A DNA stretch of 64,000 nucleotides from assembly GCA_024693065.1 (NCBI GenBank), contig JAILLP010000016.1, positions 1 through 64,000 of the forward strand, given 5' to 3'. Position numbers and translations under genes: made by a program. Below are positions 60,583-64,000 of the stretch, in pieces. Each line of letters opens with the position of its first letter. The stretch's first letter is position 1. Under the pieces are notes generated by a model, which made no database searches, was not told where the DNA came from, and saw nothing but the letters and a program-made list of their open reading frames with translations. This DNA is from Paludibacteraceae bacterium (GTDB lineage: Bacteria; Bacteroidota; Bacteroidia; Bacteroidales; Paludibacteraceae).

Positions 60583-61872
60583 TTAGTTTTGATAGTTCAA
60601 ATCGTCTGCAATCAATTTATTCAAGACCGCCTTTCTAACCTTGTTGGAAATACCGGTTGGGGTGTTTCCTCCGACAAAGACGATTTCCCCGTGTTTGGAG
60701 AATATGAATGTGCCCGAGTTAGATAATCCTGAGCTTAGGTCTTTGTGCCAATCGTGTTCCCATGTGATGCCTCCGCTTTTGGAAGAGAAGCATTGTGTGG
60801 AATAGGTGCCGTCTTCTTTTTCTCCGCCGACGATGCCCAGTATACCCGAGTATATGAATACATTAGGGTATTTGAGGAATGGGATGGTGCCGTCTGCTTT
60901 TTGGAGCAGGCAGGTTTTCCCTTTCGCATCTATCGACCAGATTGTTCCTTGTCCGTTTTGGGTTGCGTAGATGTAGCCGAGGGAGGTGTAGCCTGAAGGG
61001 GATGTGAAGGTGGTGAGATTCTCAGTGGAGAATGCGTCGGAAAGGACGGAGATCTTTTGGAAATCCCCTTCTCCCTTCGAATACAAGTATTTTCCCTTCC
61101 CATCGTTACCGATCGCCCACATTTTTTCTCCTATTGTGAAAAGAATCTTCTCGATTTCCGTGGAAGCGGATAATTTTGAGAACTTTAGGTCGTTGATATG
61201 AGCGGAATAGATTTCCCCGTTGTTTTTCTGCACGTAAATGGAGTCGTTCAGGATGGCTGATGCGGACCAATCCGCATTGTCGATGTCGAGCACTTTCTTC
61301 TCCCATGTGGTCAGGTCGGTGGAGGTATAGAGCGTGCTTCCTCCTTCGTTATCGGAGCAGAACCAATAGTTAGTTTGTTTGTAGGTGAATGACTTTTGGG
61401 AGGATATTGGTTCTGAGACATTCACGGTCGCGAACTCCTGCCATGTAAATGCCGCCACGTCATAATTGTGTACGCGTATGTCGATGGTGTATTTCTTTTG
61501 TTGGCTTTTGTCTTCTGATGTGCTGAGGATCTCCAGTTTGTCAGACAAATCGAGCAATGTGCCGTTTTTAAAGTTGACCCATTCTCCGTCCTTCTTGTAT
61601 TTGAAAGTTGGTTGGGAGATGTAGCCGTATATGTAGGTGCGTATATGCGTTAGGTCTGTCCCTTTGTCCAATGAATCATAGTTGAATATGATAGCATTCA
61701 CGTCGTCTATGACGATGTCTGGGTCTGAGGTGATCACCATCCTTCTGATGCGTGGGTCACCAAGATTCTTTTCCTCATTTTGATCCTCATCGTCCTTGCA
61801 TGCCATAAAAGTTAGTGATGTGCTGAATACGGCAAGCGATATGAAGGCAAATAACTTATGTTTCATTTTCAC
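60583..61872 (-). CDS. DUF6242-type beta-propeller lipoprotein
   Basis: 429 residues. A lipoprotein signal (LAVFSTSLTFMAC, Cys at ~25) leads into an acidic stretch (KDDEDQNEEKN). A small beta-domain follows (RRMVITSDPDIVIDDVNAIIFNYDSL), and then repeated strand units with Ser/Trp patterns (YWFCSDNEGGSTLYTSTDLTTWEKK, KSGGITWEHDW) that resemble a sialidase-like propeller. This matches a Bacteroidetes family of unknown function (DUF6242). It is probably anchored in the outer membrane. It is embedded in a nucleotide-gene operon without an obvious link. Confidence 0.8.
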   Translation of the reverse strand: MKMKHKLFAFISLAVFSTSLTFMACKDDEDQNEEKNLGDPRIRRMVITSDPDIVIDDVNAIIFNYDSLDKGTDLTHIRTYIYGYISQPTFKYKKDGEWVNFKNGTLLDLSDKLEILSTSEDKSQQKKYTIDIRVHNYDVAAFTWQEFATVNVSEPISSQKSFTYKQTNYWFCSDNEGGSTLYTSTDLTTWEKKVLDIDNADWSASAILNDSIYVQKNNGEIYSAHINDLKFSKLSASTEIEKILFTIGEKMWAIGNDGKGKYLYSKGEGDFQKISVLSDAFSTENLTTFTSPSGYTSLGYIYATQNGQGTIWSIDAKGKTCLLQKADGTIPFLKYPNVFIYSGILGIVGGEKEDGTYSTQCFSSKSGGITWEHDWHKDLSSGLSNSGTFIFSKHGEIVFVGGNTPTGISNKVRKAVLNKLIADDLNYQN

Positions 61873-61924
61873 GAATTTTTCACGAATTTTGAATGCAAAA
61901 ATAAAAAAAATATAGGAGAATATT

Positions 61925-62371
61925 TTATCCGGCGAAGTAAATGTGTGCCATCATCCATGCGAAGTAACGGATTCCTTTCCCTATGGCGATGAATAGGCAA
62001 ACGAACCATGCGTTGCTTCTCAGGTATCCTAAGGCTACTTCAATTATTTCTCCGATGAAGGGAAGGAATCCTAGGATTCCCAGTATGGCTCCCTTATTTC
62101 TAAGCCTTACACTCCATATCTTCACCTTTTCCTCCTTAATGCCTAATCGTTTTTCGAGTAGATCCATTCTTCCTAGTTTGCCCAGCCAATAGCATGTCAT
62201 GCCGCCTAACGTGTTTCCTGCGGTGGCAGAAATAAGGCATAGCGTAGGGTTAGCCCCTGCCAGCAATAGTCCGGACAAAAGGATTTCGGAACTGAACGGC
62301 AAGATGGAACCTGCTAGAAACGCACCGATGAATAATCCCCAATAACCATAGTTGGCAAGAAATTCAATCAT
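61925..62371 (-). CDS. YqaA/DedA-family membrane protein
   Basis: 148 residues with about four membrane segments. The SNARE-associated/VTT-domain pattern is recognisable: GYWGLFIGAFLAGSILPFSSEILLSGLLLAG, TAGNTLGGMTCYWLGKLGR and LGFLPFIGEIIEVALGYLRSN. Short members of this kind are called YqaA. DedA relatives act in lipid scrambling and membrane homeostasis; the specific role here is unknown. It follows the DUF6427 gene by three bases. Confidence 0.88.
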   Translation of the reverse strand: MIEFLANYGYWGLFIGAFLAGSILPFSSEILLSGLLLAGANPTLCLISATAGNTLGGMTCYWLGKLGRMDLLEKRLGIKEEKVKIWSVRLRNKGAILGILGFLPFIGEIIEVALGYLRSNAWFVCLFIAIGKGIRYFAWMMAHIYFAG

Positions 62372-62374
62372 GGT

Positions 62375-63385
62375 TTATATCAGGTTGGGTTGGACGAAGT
62401 ATAGGATTGAACTCACGAGGAATATGGCTAGTAATATTTTAGAGAGTATTGACCACTCCAGCGTGAAGTATTGCCCTATGATGAATGCGCAGAAAAAAAG
62501 GCATGTGGGCAGGAACAATTGTGCGTTGCCCATGTCCATGAACATGATGACCAGCGTTGTGAAGAAACATCTTGTGAGGAACACTACTTCTTCCCTGCTT
62601 CGGATGTTCTGATGTGAACGTGTGCGCATGAAGTGTAACAGGGAGATGATAAGGAGAACTCCAATGATGCCGAAATATGTTTTGCCTTCGGTATCATGTG
62701 CCAAAGATAAGGCGCTATGCAGATTTATCCATGTGCTCCAATATTCTGTCCATTCAGTGAGGTGGTTGCGGTAGGCCGACACGAGGATGCAGTAGAAAAA
62801 TGGCAGGATAACTCCTGTCAAAAAGGCGAATACAATCTTCACATTCAGTGAATTGCACCTATACAGCAGGATGAAGAATGGGATCGCCAAAATCAGGGAT
62901 TGCATCGCAAAGAGGGCGGATATGGAAAGGATGAGGCCCGCATCGAATGCCCTGATGATGAACTTGTCGGAGCTGCCTTCCACCAAACGGAATGTGGTGT
63001 TCACGAAGAGTACGACGCAGAAGACGATGATCCATGAGGTGGAGAAGCAATGAGGTCGCATCAGCAGTGATGTGATGACCGCGAAGATGAATGCGGGTAG
63101 GATTGTTCTCACATTGATGAACGAGAAGGTCTCGTTCAGCCATATCATCGAGTAGGCGGTGATAATGAGGCATGCCAAGGCGATGAGTCGGCTGATCCAC
63201 CCATTAAACGGAAGGTATTGGTTCCATAGGGAGGCGAGGGGAGAATCTCCTAGTACGATGGACTCCTCACTCACCACCATGCTTGGGAAAAACACTTCGT
63301 GCCACAGTACCAGCACAACGATAAGCGATATCAAGATGGTTGATACGTTAGGTAATATGTTGTCTTTGTACTGTAGGTATTGCAT
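62375..63385 (-). CDS. DUF6427-type polytopic membrane protein
   Basis: 336 residues from the ATG at 63385; an ATG at 63418 would add 11 residues but lies inside a hairpin (63405-63428), so the later start is preferred. About ten membrane helices (NVSTILISLIVVLVLWHEVFF, AYSMIWLNETFSF, FALMQSLILAIPFFILLYR-like segments, LLAIFLVSSILYFV). It corresponds to a Bacteroidetes-specific family of unknown function often found near purD. No catalytic motif is visible. Confidence 0.78.
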   Translation of the reverse strand: MQYLQYKDNILPNVSTILISLIVVLVLWHEVFFPSMVVSEESIVLGDSPLASLWNQYLPFNGWISRLIALACLIITAYSMIWLNETFSFINVRTILPAFIFAVITSLLMRPHCFSTSWIIVFCVVLFVNTTFRLVEGSSDKFIIRAFDAGLILSISALFAMQSLILAIPFFILLYRCNSLNVKIVFAFLTGVILPFFYCILVSAYRNHLTEWTEYWSTWINLHSALSLAHDTEGKTYFGIIGVLLIISLLHFMRTRSHQNIRSREEVVFLTRCFFTTLVIMFMDMGNAQLFLPTCLFFCAFIIGQYFTLEWSILSKILLAIFLVSSILYFVQPNLI

Positions 63386-63404
63386 CTCAGATCGTTTTAA
63401 GGTG

Positions 63405-63436
63405 GGGTCTAAAATCATTTAGACCCCTTGTTTTTT
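63405..63436 (+). terminator. Hairpin with plus-strand T-run between purD and DUF6427
   Basis: Perfect 10-base stem GGGGTCTAAA / TTTAGACCCC with a 4-base loop. It is followed on the plus strand by TTGTTTTTT. All neighbouring genes run on the minus strand, so it would stop antisense transcription; on the minus strand no T-run follows. Confidence 0.6.
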
Positions 63437-63467
63437 ATCTGTTTGGTTAAGTGGTGACCTTGTGGAA

Positions 63468-64000
63468 TCACCTTAGATCCTTTCCGATGTCGGAGCGGAA
63501 ATACTTCTTGTCGAATTGGATCTTCTGAGCGTTCTTGAAAGATACGGACAATGCCTCCTCCTTGTCTTTCCCGTAGGAACTGACGGAGATGACGCGTCCT
63601 CCACTTGTGATCAATTGCCCATCTTGTACCTTTGTGCCGGCATGGAATACAATGCTATCCTTCACATTCTCGATCCCTGTGATTATTTTTCCCTTCTCGT
63701 AGGCTTCAGGGTAACCGCCAGAGACAAGCATTACGGTGACAGCTGCACGCTCGTCCTCTACCAATGTTTTGGAAGCCAATGTGCCTGTTGCCACACCTTC
63801 GAAAAGATCAACAAGGTCGGATTTGATACGAAGCATAACAGCTTCTGTCTCTGGATCGCCCATTCGTACATTGTACTCGATGACCATCGGCTCGTTCTTC
63901 ACGTTTATTAAGCCTAAGAAAATGAATCCTTTATAGGTTATCTTTTCTTTCTTTAGACCTTCTATAGTTGGGATGACGATACGTTTCTCCACCTTTTCCA
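63468..64000 (-). CDS. purD: Phosphoribosylamine-glycine ligase, C-terminal part (5' end outside window)
   Basis: About 177 codons are visible, and the frame runs off the right edge, so this is a partial gene and not a short one. It is the C-terminal half of GAR synthetase, which joins phosphoribosylamine to glycine in purine synthesis. Visible landmarks: [31 protein letters not shown] (Mg/ATP-binding end of the ATP-grasp fold), [27 protein letters not shown] and [19 protein letters not shown]. Probably the first gene of the leftward run ending with pyrE. Confidence 0.93.
   Translation of the reverse strand, partial: EKVEKRIVIPTIEGLKKEKITYKGFIFLGLINVKNEPMVIEYNVRMGDPETEAVMLRIKSDLVDLFEGVATGTLASKTLVEDERAAVTVMLVSGGYPEAYEKGKIITGIENVKDSIVFHAGTKVQDGQLITSGGRVISVSSYGKDKEEALSVSFKNAQKIQFDKKYFRSDIGKDLR

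Noticed and set aside
63468-64000. purD as a truncated pseudogene
   Set aside because: The frame stays open to the window edge without a stop; the apparent short length is only the window border.

Overview
The window reads as a chromosomal segment of a fibre-degrading, anaerobic Bacteroidales bacterium (gut or rumen type). Evidence: promoters of the Bacteroidetes form TTTG-N19/20-TAnnTTTG; proteins ending in type IX secretion (T9SS) sorting domains; a Bacteroides-type succinylornithine transcarbamylase; a three-subunit fumarate reductase; and Bacteroidetes-restricted families (DUF6242, DUF6427). Two parS centromere sites (16865-16880, 17929-17944) suggest that the segment lies in the origin-proximal part of the chromosome. 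No tRNA, rRNA, CRISPR array, transposase or phage gene was seen.

Layout. 1-2558: end of a GH11-CBM6-GH8-T9SS xylanase fusion. 2641-6527: META lipoprotein, EamA transporter and three tandem OmpA-domain paralogues with a cytosolic Cys motif. 6705-10172: fumarate reductase operon (frdCAB). 10790-16852: nadA, MazG-like, deoC, polyprenyl synthase, polA. 16865-23402: parS sites, dusB, and a leftward mnmG-uvrC-dtd-trhP operon. 23551-27487: RecB/AddA-like helicase-nuclease and a hexapeptide acetyltransferase. 27844-40281: a large surface-polysaccharide locus with two flippases, four polymerase/ligase-type membrane proteins and three glycosyltransferases, apparently assembled from two modules that meet near an unrelated TIGR01440 gene. 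40434-42227: CE6-type acetyl esterase with CBM6. 42460-48769: Bax-inhibitor family protein, argF', and a leftward operon of glycosyltransferase, esterase, CoA-ligase-like protein and acyltransferase. 49005-51215: T9SS-exported PL14-type polysaccharide lyase. 51405-54829: carB with a leader that looks like a pyrBI-type, UTP-sensing attenuator. 55091-58468: PHP phosphatase, degenerate arginase-fold protein, Rieske-like lipoprotein and EamA transporter. 58557-64000: leftward purD-DUF6427-yqaA-DUF6242-pfkB-pyrE-SRPBCC run.

How the genes fit together. Secreted xylanase, Rex-type exo-oligoxylanase, acetyl esterases and a polyuronide-lyase-like enzyme fit extracellular hemicellulose/polyuronide breakdown exported through T9SS. 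The polysaccharide locus fits synthesis of surface glycan. Fumarate reductase fits succinate-forming anaerobic energy metabolism. carB, pyrE, purD and argF' are nucleotide and arginine biosynthesis genes.

The strongest candidate for something undescribed is the carB leader: a 38-codon reading frame whose last codons are U-runs, ending five bases before a Rho-independent terminator that sits just upstream of carB. Next are the triplicated OmpA proteins that join a cytosolic Cys motif to a periplasmic domain, and a Rieske-like lipoprotein in which the usual His ligands are replaced by Cys.
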